Shown in pieces: positions 28,228-34,617 of a stretch of DNA of 64,000 bases. The notes under the pieces were generated by a model, which saw only the letters and a list, made by a program, of their open reading frames with translations, did not search any database and was not told the origin of the DNA. The position numbers were made by a program, and so were the translations under genes. Position 1 is the first letter of the stretch. Each line of letters starts with the position of its first letter. The DNA is from Rhodococcus sp. WMMA185 (lineage in GTDB: Bacteria; Actinomycetota; Actinomycetes; Mycobacteriales; Mycobacteriaceae): the NCBI RefSeq assembly GCF_001767395.1, contig NZ_CP017014.1, positions 2,550,501-2,614,500 on the forward strand, in the 5' to 3' direction.

Positions 28228-29001
28228 TCACAGCAGTCGCTGATACAGCACTCTCAACTCTCTGATCGCCGCGTCGACCTCGCGCTCGTCCTCGCTCACC
28301 GCGCGGAGAGCCTTCCGAAGCAGCATGGGATCGAGGTCGTCGATCGCCGCCCGGAGTTCCACGTCAGGCAGTGCGGGCAATTGTGTCCCGTCGCCGAACC
28401 AGTCGTCAGTATCGGAGTCGGAGGAGTTCCTCCATACGCCGTCGATCAGCAGGTCGAGGTCGACACCTCGCAGGGTCAGGATCTCGAGCGGGTTCTCGTC
28501 GATACGCTCGGCGGTGAGGTATGCGAGCGCCGCCGCATGCTTGCACGGCCAGCCGTCGTCCGGGCAAGTACAGCCATAGTTCAGCGCTGACGCCCCGGAG
28601 GGCACCAAGAGCGGCCCCAGAACTTCCGGCACTTCCCCACCTGCCAACATTGCAAGGCTGCCCGGCTGTCGTCGAACCAGATGGGCGAGTTCCTCGATTT
28701 CCGCAGGGTCGAGGCGATCGACCGACACGGTCGCGACGAACGGCTGAAGCTGGCTGCCCTGCACTTCCCCGGTCACCATCCCGCTGGAAATCTCCAGCGA
28801 GATCACCTGGCCGCCGCGCGCATAGGTCCGTCCGCGACTCATCCTTCCTTTATCGGCGTTGAACTCGATGATGTCGACGAGGGCACGTCCCCACCACGTG
28901 CGACCGAACGGCCCCCGTTGCGATCGAGTCTCGAGCCCGCCCAGGACAGGTCGCTTTCGCCCGTATCGACCGAAGTTCGGTCCGGGTCCGCGGCTGGTCA
29001 C
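28228..29001 (-). CDS. SWIM zinc-finger protein
   Basis: A 257-residue protein with a SWIM motif (CTCPDDGWPCKHAAAL), a CxCx(n)CxH zinc site found in partners of SNF2 helicases. Its GTG start overlaps the helicase stop by four bases, so the two are co-translated. Mycobacteria have a similar pair around helZ (Rv2101). It probably binds nucleic acid or links the helicase to a target. The acidic C-terminal tail has no assigned role. Confidence 0.88.
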   Translation of the reverse strand: MTSRGPGPNFGRYGRKRPVLGGLETRSQRGPFGRTWWGRALVDIIEFNADKGRMSRGRTYARGGQVISLEISSGMVTGEVQGSQLQPFVATVSVDRLDPAEIEELAHLVRRQPGSLAMLAGGEVPEVLGPLLVPSGASALNYGCTCPDDGWPCKHAAALAYLTAERIDENPLEILTLRGVDLDLLIDGVWRNSSDSDTDDWFGDGTQLPALPDVELRAAIDDLDPMLLRKALRAVSEDEREVDAAIRELRVLYQRLL

Positions 29002-31823
29002 TCCCCTACCGCCTCGTCACCGAGACGAAACAGTTCACCCAACTGCTCGGTACTCATTTCCGTCACCCAGTTCTCACCCGTTCCGACCGCGAGATCGGCC
29101 AGATCCTGCTTGGTAGCGATCATCTCGTCGATCCGCTCCTCGAGCGTGCCGACGCACACCAGTTTCCGCACCTGCACATCGCGCCGCTGACCGATGCGGA
29201 ACGCCCGGTCCGTGGCCTGATTCTCCACCGCCGGATTCCACCACCGGTCAAGATGCACGACGTGGTTGGCCGCAGTGAGATTGAGACCGGTTCCGCCCGC
29301 CTTCAGGGAGAGCATCATGATCGGCGGCCCGCCGTCGTCTTGGAACGCGGCCACCATGTCATCGCGCTTCGTCTTGGACACGCCGCCGTGCAGAAACGGC
29401 ACGGATGTACCGAAGCGTTCGGACAGATACGGGGTCACGAGATCGCCGAATTCGCGGAACTGGGTGAACAGCAGTGCTTTCTCTCCGTCCGCGAGCACTG
29501 ACTCCATGATGTCCTCGACGAGCCCCAGTTTGCCGGAACGGTGCTGCCCACGGCGCATCACTGCCGAACCGTCTCGAAGGAAATGCGACGGGTGATTGCA
29601 CACCTGTTTGAGTTTCGTCAGCGCAGAGAGAACGGCCCCCTTGCGTTTCATCCCCTTCCGGTCTCGGATCTGCGTCAACATGTCGTCGACCACCGCGCGA
29701 TAGAGCGCAGCCTGTTCCGCGGTGAGGTTGGCGCGGACGGTCATCTCCAATTTGTCGGGCAGATCGGCAATGACCGCGGGATCGGTCTTGACGCGGCGCA
29801 GTACGAAAGGCGAGGTAACCGCGCGGAGCCGGGCGAGCGCCCGCTCGTCCTGCTCGCGCTCGATGGGCACCACGAAGCGCTTGCGGAACATCGTCTCCGA
29901 ACCCAGGATCCCCGAATTCGCGAAATCGAGAATGGAGCGCAGTTCGTCGAGGCGGTTCTCGACCGGCGTCCCGGTCAGTGCGATGCGGTGTGCGGCGGGG
30001 ATACCCCGGGCGGCGCGCGCCTGCGACGTCTTCGGGTTCTTGATGTGCTGGGCCTCGTCCAGCACGACCCGCCGCCAGGCATTCTCCTTCAACTCCGCGA
30101 CGTCACGGGCCAGCAGTGTGTACGTAGTGATCACCAAGTCGCTTTGCGCGACCGATTCGCGCAAAGCGTCGCCGCTGCGCCGCTGCGGGCCGTGGTGGAC
30201 GAGCACCCTCAGTGCGGGAACGAATCGGGCGGCCTCTCGCTGCCAGTTGCCGACCACGGACATCGGGCACACCAGCAACGTCGGCGTGTCGGCGTTCTCG
30301 TGCGCGAGCAGCGCGAGTAGTTGCAGCGTCTTCCCGAGGCCCATGTCGTCGGCGAGGACAGCGCCGAGGCCTCGACTACTCATGAACGCAAGCCAGTCGA
30401 GACCACGTTTCTGATACGGCCGCAGCGTCGCGTCCAGGCCCTCCGGAATCGGCACGTCCTGTGGCCTGGTGTCGCCGTCGAGCAGTGCAGCCGCCCATCC
30501 GGTCGCGGTCACTTCCTCGATTGGGAGATCGGCGATGTCACCTGCGATGAGATCTTTCAAGACGTCAACAATCGCGCGGTCGCCGCTACCGCTCCACTCC
30601 GCCACGTAGCGGGCTGCGCGGGAAAGAACTCGATGATCGGCCCGCACCCACTCGCCGCGCAGTTTCACGAGATCGCTCTGCGCCTGCCCCAACCGATTCA
30701 TCTCCGCCGCTGTCAAGACCGTATCGCCGAGAGCCAACTCCCAGTCGTACCTGACTAATTGGTCTTGTCCTACCGACCGGTTCTCCGCGGTCGCCGGAGT
30801 ACCCGGCGACCTGACCCGCAGTCGCATCGACGGCGACGCTTCGCTCCATGCCCGCGGCAGTAACAGGCTGAACCCTTTCTCTTTCAATGCCATCGCGCCG
30901 TGCCCGACCAGATCGATCACCACCGCTACGGGGAGCAGAAGGTCGAAATTTTCGGAATCGCTGGGAACATCACGCAGGCGTGGATAGGCGGCAACGGCCT
31001 CCGCCAGCTTCCGGACCCCGATACGCACCAGATCCGAATCACTGCGGTGCAACGGAATCGGTACCGGTGCTTCACCTTCGGGACGAAGGCATACCTGAAG
31101 GCGCCACAACACCGTGTCGGGATCGCGATCTTGCTCCGCAGGCACGTCGTCCGGCTCGAGAAGTCGCAGCACCAACTCGGGTTCATCCACGGTCAGGCTG
31201 TCCCGCCATCTGTCGAGCGACCCGGACAGCGCCGCCGTGCCGTCGTCGTACTCGGTCCCCTGCATCAGGGCGTCGATCAACGGATGCATGCCGGGGCTGC
31301 CGTCTCCTACCGACCACTCGGCGAGGACATGGCGCGTGACCGGGTCGGTCAGTTCAGCGATGACGTCATCGAGCACCGTGCGCGGACTTGTGTCGCAGCG
31401 CTGGACGGGTGGCATCGCGACGGCGAGTTCCGCCAGCCACGCGCGCTGGCGTTCGCCACCGAGCAGACGCCAGCGCGGCCACCAACTACCTTCCGCTCGG
31501 CGCACCTCGGGGACCACTCGCCCAGCACGAACCCACCTCTCGATTCCGCGCACGAGATGAGCGAGGTATCTCAGATCCCCGGCGAGCCGGTGGTCGCGGA
31601 CAGACACCGCGAGCAGGAATTCACTGGCCTCTTCCGGAGCCAGCGCGAGAGCTGGCCGTTCGAGTATCTCGGGTCCGGATGCGGTGGGCACCGGGACATT
31701 CACATGATGCCGAAACCTCCGCCGAAGTACTCGTCCAACAGGGTCCGCGGACTCAGCGCCCGGATCGCTGTCCTCGGTCCAGAGCATGAGCCCAGCCCCG
31801 GGTGTCCAGAGTCCGTGCAGCAT
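28998..31823 (-). CDS. SNF2-family helicase (HelZ-like)
   Basis: A 941-residue SNF2 ATPase. An N-terminal SNF2-associated domain is followed by the ATPase core near residue 480 onward: Walker A in ADDMGLGKT, Walker B-type VVLDEAQHIKN, then the C-terminal helicase lobe (LKAGGTGLNLTAANHVVHLD and RAFRIGQRR). I prefer the ATG at 31823 (MLHGLWTPG), as in mycobacterial HelZ; a TTG at 31835 is in frame. It translocates on DNA and may remodel protein-DNA complexes. A decayed copy of its first part lies at 32279-32590. Confidence 0.92.
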   Translation of the reverse strand: MLHGLWTPGAGLMLWTEDSDPGAESADPVGRVLRRRFRHHVNVPVPTASGPEILERPALALAPEEASEFLLAVSVRDHRLAGDLRYLAHLVRGIERWVRAGRVVPEVRRAEGSWWPRWRLLGGERQRAWLAELAVAMPPVQRCDTSPRTVLDDVIAELTDPVTRHVLAEWSVGDGSPGMHPLIDALMQGTEYDDGTAALSGSLDRWRDSLTVDEPELVLRLLEPDDVPAEQDRDPDTVLWRLQVCLRPEGEAPVPIPLHRSDSDLVRIGVRKLAEAVAAYPRLRDVPSDSENFDLLLPVAVVIDLVGHGAMALKEKGFSLLLPRAWSEASPSMRLRVRSPGTPATAENRSVGQDQLVRYDWELALGDTVLTAAEMNRLGQAQSDLVKLRGEWVRADHRVLSRAARYVAEWSGSGDRAIVDVLKDLIAGDIADLPIEEVTATGWAAALLDGDTRPQDVPIPEGLDATLRPYQKRGLDWLAFMSSRGLGAVLADDMGLGKTLQLLALLAHENADTPTLLVCPMSVVGNWQREAARFVPALRVLVHHGPQRRSGDALRESVAQSDLVITTYTLLARDVAELKENAWRRVVLDEAQHIKNPKTSQARAARGIPAAHRIALTGTPVENRLDELRSILDFANSGILGSETMFRKRFVVPIEREQDERALARLRAVTSPFVLRRVKTDPAVIADLPDKLEMTVRANLTAEQAALYRAVVDDMLTQIRDRKGMKRKGAVLSALTKLKQVCNHPSHFLRDGSAVMRRGQHRSGKLGLVEDIMESVLADGEKALLFTQFREFGDLVTPYLSERFGTSVPFLHGGVSKTKRDDMVAAFQDDGGPPIMMLSLKAGGTGLNLTAANHVVHLDRWWNPAVENQATDRAFRIGQRRDVQVRKLVCVGTLEERIDEMIATKQDLADLAVGTGENWVTEMSTEQLGELFRLGDEAVGE

Positions 31824-31855
31824 GAGCCCATCCAATCAGGCGAAAACGAATTCCT

Positions 31856-31886
31856 GGAAACCGCCAAAATTTCGTGTACCGTCGTC
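31856..31886 (+). promoter_or_regulatory. Candidate ECF-type promoter of the first small-peptide gene
   Basis: GGAAAC (31856-31861) and CGTCGTC (31880-31886) are separated by 18 bases, resembling ECF sigma-factor promoters with an AAC-type -35 and CGTC-type -10. The same 31 bases recur without change before the second copy (32592-32622). The sigma factor is unknown and the spacing is long, so this is only a candidate. Confidence 0.35.
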
Positions 31887-31890
31887 TAGG

Positions 31891-31973
31891 ATCCGCAGCT
31901 TGAGCTTTGACTGCGATCTGCGGATGGAAAGCGTGTCAGTGCCCACGCCGACACTCGGCTGGCGCACTGACAC
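31891..31973 (+). other. Structured leader, copy 1
   Basis: Two hairpins precede the peptide gene. Stem 1: ATCCGCAG (31891-31898) with CTGCGGAT (31918-31925), perfect 8 bp. Stem 2: GTGTCAGTGC (31933-31942) with GCACTGACAC (31964-31973), perfect 10 bp, enclosing an inner GCCGA/TCGGC hairpin. Stem 2 ends 25 bases before the ATG and just ahead of the GGAG ribosome site, so it could govern translation or transcript stability. The layout is repeated before the second peptide gene at exactly the same distances. Confidence 0.6.
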
Positions 31974-31998
31974 AACGGATTCAAAGATCGGAGTACAG

Positions 31999-32094
31999 AT
32001 GGAAGGCTTCAACCACGGCGGCAACGGCTCCATGGACTTTGACGGGCTCTTGGGAGCGCTCCTGGGGTTCTTTATCGGTGGAAGCTTCGGATAG
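31999..32094 (+). CDS. Small glycine-rich hydrophobic peptide, copy 1 (31 aa)
   Basis: A 31-residue ORF starting MEGFNHGG, with a hydrophobic C-terminal half (GLLGALLGFFIGGSFG). GGAG lies seven bases before the ATG. There is no signal peptide. A 34-residue paralogue at 32735 shares the MEGF start and the ending LGxxxGGSFG-type tail; the two also share leader and terminator. After the stop, 20-odd bases repeat the last codons imperfectly, a small local duplication. It may insert in a membrane. No known family is recognised; size and style recall phenol-soluble modulins or the tiny corynebacterial porins, but that is only a resemblance. Confidence 0.65.
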   Translation: MEGFNHGGNGSMDFDGLLGALLGFFIGGSFG

Positions 32095-32184
32095 AACCTG
32101 ATCGGCGGTAGCTTCGGATAGAAGCAACCATCAGGCAGCTTGGTCGCGGGATGGCGACCACTGCCGCTGGTCACCCAGACAACG

Positions 32185-32243
32185 AAAGCCTCCTGCTGCG
32201 TGCGAAGAGGTGCTCAGGCACCCATTCACCGGCAGGAGGCTTT
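32185..32243 (+). terminator. Long-stem hairpin after peptide gene copy 1
   Basis: AAAGCCTCCTGC (32185-32196) pairs perfectly over 12 bp with GCAGGAGGCTTT (32232-32243), followed by one more T. The 35-base interior holds its own hairpin GGTGC-TCAG-GCACC. It may be a terminator, though the large loop is unusual. The arms contain a Shine-Dalgarno (AGGAGG) and its complement. Confidence 0.6.
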
Positions 32244-32246
32244 TCG

Positions 32247-32278
32247 CTGTCCGCACAAGCAGCTGTCCGCACAAGCAG
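32247..32278. repeat. Tandem 16-bp repeat
   Basis: CTGTCCGCACAAGCAG occurs twice head to tail, exactly at the junction between the terminator hairpin and the helZ remnant. It may mark the breakpoint of the segmental duplication. Confidence 0.7.
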
Positions 32279-32590
32279 AAGGTGGAAATTGTCTGGCTCG
32301 CTGGGAACATCGCGAAGGCGTCGTTGATAGGTGGAAACCGCCCCGCCAACTTCCGGACCCGATCCACCCCAGATCCGACTCGTTGCGGTGCAACGAAATC
32401 GGTACCGAAGGCAGATTTCCGACAAATCGCGGTCGTGGGCAGGCGCCGCGAGCAGGAGTTCACTGGCCTCTGCCGGAACTGGCACGAGAGCTGGCCATTC
32501 GAGTGTTTCGGGCCCGATGCGGTGGACATCGGAACATTCACATAATGCCGCAACCTCCACCAAAGTAATCACAAAGCAAAAACACATTCC
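32279..32590 (-). pseudogene. Decayed copy of the 5' part of helZ
   Basis: The plus-strand sequence from about 32281 to 32417 matches 30941-31075 inside helZ, and about 32440 to 32575 matches 31593-31735. Some 520 bases in between and about 95 bases at the 5' end are missing. In translation RLRDVPSEPDNFHLLL matches RLRDVPSDSENFDLLL of the intact protein. It cannot encode a helicase. It shows that helZ 5' sequence was copied along with the peptide gene and then decayed. Confidence 0.8.
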
Positions 32591-32591
32591 T

Positions 32592-32709
32592 GGAAACCGC
32601 CAAAATTTCGTGTACCGTCGTCTATGATCCGCAGCTTGAGTTCTGACTGCGATCTGCGGATGGAAAGCGTGGCAGTGTCCACGCCGACACTTGGTCGGCG
32701 CACTGACAC
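32592..32709 (+). other. Promoter-like box and structured leader, copy 2
   Basis: This repeats the copy 1 region. GGAAAC and CGTCGTC are identical. Stem 1 is ATCCGCAG (32627-32634) with CTGCGGAT (32654-32661). Stem 2 is GTGGCAGTGT (32669-32678) with GCACTGACAC (32700-32709), now imperfect, but its inner stem has lengthened to CGCCGA/TCGGCG. The distance from stem 1 to the ATG is 108 bases in both copies, without insertion or deletion. Confidence 0.6.
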
Positions 32710-32734
32710 AGTGAATTCAAAGATCGGAGTACAC

Positions 32735-32839
32735 ATGGAAGGCTTTGGCGACTTTGGCGAGGGTGGCGGCGGCTCTGTGAATATGGGCTCGGTGCTGGGG
32801 GCGATCCTGGGATTCTTGATCGGCGGTAGCTTCGGGTAG
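32735..32839 (+). CDS. Small glycine-rich hydrophobic peptide, copy 2 (34 aa)
   Basis: A 34-residue ORF starting MEGFGDFGEGGGGS and ending LGAILGFLIGGSFG. It is a paralogue of the 31-residue peptide at 31999: start and hydrophobic tail are kept while the glycine-rich middle differs in sequence and length by three codons, with frame preserved. GGAG precedes the ATG. Keeping the frame and tail while the adjacent helZ copy decayed suggests it is translated and selected. Function unknown. Confidence 0.65.
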   Translation: MEGFGDFGEGGGGSVNMGSVLGAILGFLIGGSFG

Positions 32840-32904
32840 AAGCAACCACCAGGCAGCCTGGTCGCGTAACGGTGACGGGCTGCAACTGGTCGCCAGACAA
32901 CGAC

Positions 32905-32962
32905 AAGTCTCCTGCCCGCGTGAACAGAGGTGCTCAGACACCCATTCACCGGCAGGAGGCTT
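32905..32962 (+). terminator. Long-stem hairpin after peptide gene copy 2
   Basis: AAGTCTCCTGCC (32905-32916) pairs with GGCAGGAGGCTT (32951-32962) with one G-U wobble, matching the copy 1 hairpin. The inner hairpin is GGTG...CACC. The stem survives despite sequence change. Confidence 0.6.
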
Positions 32963-33135
32963 TCGTTTGTCCGCTCCAAGATCCCGATAGTTGTGGGAAA
33001 CCCCAACCGAGCGTTCCAACCTCTACTACGCTCCTCTGAGGAACGAGGAGGTGGCAGCACTGGTCCGGAAGTTATCGGGGCCGGAAGTCATCGGGCCGAC
33101 TGCCACAAACGATTTCGGCCATCGGAGGGGAGCAG

Positions 33136-33234
33136 ATGATAGACATCGGAGAGATCTCGCCCATTTTTCTCGAGTTCGTCCTGGCGCTCGAATCGTTGTT
33201 CGGGAACTGGCAGACCGGTTCGCTCAATTCCTGA
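33136..33234 (+). CDS. Small amphipathic peptide (32 aa)
   Basis: A 32-residue ORF beginning MIDIGEISPIFLEFVLALES and ending LFGNWQTGSLNS, with a strong GGAGGGGAG ribosome site six bases upstream. The central part would form an amphipathic helix. It is not a sequence paralogue of the two MEGF peptides but lies directly downstream of them. Upstream, CGGAAGTTATCGGGGC is followed by the near repeat CGGAAGTCATCGGGCC. No family is recognised; a membrane-active or porin-like peptide is a speculation. Confidence 0.5.
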   Translation: MIDIGEISPIFLEFVLALESLFGNWQTGSLNS

Positions 33235-33282
33235 ACTGCCGCCGTGGAGGCCCACGGCCACTGACGAGTTCGGTTAGCAGGT

Positions 33283-33351
33283 CTAGCTTTCCGCCCTGCA
33301 GTGATAGATGCTGGAAAATGACGGAGCTAGGTTCAATTCCTAGGGCGGCGA
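33283..33351 (+). ncRNA. Compact structured element with a tRNA-like T-arm
   Basis: 33327-33351 reads as the 3' quarter of a tRNA: T-stem CTAGG, loop TTCAATT, stem CCTAG, then seven acceptor-like bases GGCGGCG and A. No matching 5' half with D- and anticodon arms is present. CTAGCT (33283-33288) can pair with AGCTAG (33325-33330), and CCGCCCT (33291-33297) with AGGGCGG (33342-33348); these cross, as in a pseudoknot. It may be a tRNA remnant, an old attachment site, or a leader element of the next gene, which starts 17 bases on. Confidence 0.35.
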
Positions 33352-33367
33352 AACTCGGGAGTCGGCC

Positions 33368-33745
33368 ATGAGCATCCTGATCCAGGTTCTCGAACAGGGC
33401 TACTCGCTCACCACTCCGTGGGAGCAGCGGAAGTATGCGTTTGTCGACGCAACCCACATCGTGACAATCCGCCTGGACGGACAGTCCGGTGTGTGGCTCG
33501 ACGGCATGAAGCACGGTGAGTCGCATCGCCTGGCGGTAAGCCCAGTGCCGAGCGAAGCGATTTTCTTCCTGCTGCGCACCCTCGACCTCCTCGCAGAATG
33601 CCGGCAGAACGGTGGTTCCTGGGTGATCGGGCACGACGGTGCGCATCTGTCCTCGATCGCGGCGGTGCGTCTACCGTTCGCTGAACGCGCACAGCCGTTC
33701 CCTGAGCGGGGTTCTCACCGCCGGGACGTCGAGTCACCGGAGTGA
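33368..33745 (+). CDS. Hypothetical protein (125 aa)
   Basis: A 125-residue soluble protein that I do not recognise. It starts MSILIQVLEQGYSLTTPWEQ, has an alternating strand-rich N-terminal half and a helical segment (AIFFLLRTLDLLAECRQNG), and ends in a charged tail. Codon use is like its neighbours. It follows the tRNA-like element and stands apart from the lipoprotein gene 112 bases downstream. Confidence 0.6.
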   Translation: MSILIQVLEQGYSLTTPWEQRKYAFVDATHIVTIRLDGQSGVWLDGMKHGESHRLAVSPVPSEAIFFLLRTLDLLAECRQNGGSWVIGHDGAHLSSIAAVRLPFAERAQPFPERGSHRRDVESPE

Positions 33746-33856
33746 GGCTCGAACTACTACACACCTTCGAGGGGGCTGGAACCGTTTCGCATTGCGTGTC
33801 GGCGGCTTGATGCATACTCCCGGCGGAGAGTGCGCACTCGTCGATCGGGGGGACGA

Positions 33857-34582
33857 ATGAAAGTGCTGCGGGCGGCCCTAGTGGGGATGGCCGCGGTGAT
33901 GGCCGCTGGAATAGCCCTGTCGGTCGGCGGTTGTGGGGTGTCGATTCTCGAGCTGAGCGGACCCGGTCCGGCACCGAACAGCCCGACCCGCGCGCAGGTC
34001 GAGGAGTTGCTCGACCGCGTCGAGACCGTGGCGTTCCGACCTCATCCGGGCGGATACCAGCGCGGATGTTCCGGCAAGGAATTGTGTGTGTTCGGGCCGG
34101 CCTGGACGGACGATCAGGACGCTGCCGGCGGGCACGACGGCTGCGACACCCGCAACAACGTTCTCGCTACCGACCTACATTCGGTCACTTTCCGCAAAGG
34201 CACCCACGACTGCGTCGTGCTCAGTGGGGTCCTGGCCGACCCATACTCCGGCGACGTCGTCTCATTCGACCGCGGCGAAGCGAACGAAGTCCAGATCGAC
34301 CACGTCTACCCCCTCGCTGCGGCCTGGGACATGGGCGCATCAACGTGGCCTCACGACCTGCGAGTCCGATTCGCCAACGACATCATGTTCAATCTGCTGG
34401 CCGTCAACGGTGCCGACAACCAGGACAAGGGAGACCAGACCCCAGCAGACTGGCTGCCGCCGAATCCGGCATATCACTGTTTCTACGCGGGCAAGTATCT
34501 CTCCGTCGCGGTCGAGTACAAGCTTCCGGTGACGCGGGCCGATCACGAGGTTCTCACCGACGTGGCGCGGCACTGCCGTTGA
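33857..34582 (+). CDS. Lipoprotein with HNH/DUF1524 nuclease-like domain
   Basis: A 241-residue protein. Residues 1-25 are a lipoprotein signal with lipobox VGGC (Cys26). The C-terminal domain carries the DUF1524-type HNH pattern: DHVYPLAAAWDMGASTW with His149, then NLLAVNGADNQDKGDQTPADW with the conserved Asn and Lys. It would be an extracytoplasmic, membrane-anchored nuclease, a type common in actinobacteria. Cysteines at 71, 77, 96, 119 and elsewhere may form disulfides, consistent with export. The ATG at 33857 has a G-rich ribosome site. Its stop codon lies in a 22-bp repeat. Confidence 0.85.
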   Translation: MKVLRAALVGMAAVMAAGIALSVGGCGVSILELSGPGPAPNSPTRAQVEELLDRVETVAFRPHPGGYQRGCSGKELCVFGPAWTDDQDAAGGHDGCDTRNNVLATDLHSVTFRKGTHDCVVLSGVLADPYSGDVVSFDRGEANEVQIDHVYPLAAAWDMGASTWPHDLRVRFANDIMFNLLAVNGADNQDKGDQTPADWLPPNPAYHCFYAGKYLSVAVEYKLPVTRADHEVLTDVARHCR

Positions 34583-34617
34583 ACGGCTCAGGACACACTG
34601 CCGTTGAACGGCTCAGG
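34571..34617. repeat. Two 22-bp direct repeats across convergent gene ends
   Basis: A 22-bp unit starting CACTGCCGTTGAACGG is present at 34571-34592 and 34596-34617. It contains the palindrome GCCGTTGAACGGC. The first copy holds the stop codon of the lipoprotein gene and the second holds the stop of the molybdopterin oxidoreductase on the other strand. The palindromes may act as paired terminators. Confidence 0.7.

Noticed and set aside
32171-32587. A 138-codon minus-strand frame over the helZ remnant as a real gene
   Set aside because: It joins remnants of two distant helZ segments with unrelated sequence and has no start context. It is better explained as a decayed duplicate.
31855-32965. 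A CRISPR array or phage repeat cluster
   Set aside because: There are only two long units, each containing a gene, leader and terminator. No short regularly spaced repeats or cas genes occur.
33238-33351. A complete tRNA gene ending at 33351
   Set aside because: The T-arm is convincing, but no acceptor 5' strand, D-arm or anticodon arm can be placed at the right distances. Only a fragment or tRNA-like element is supported.
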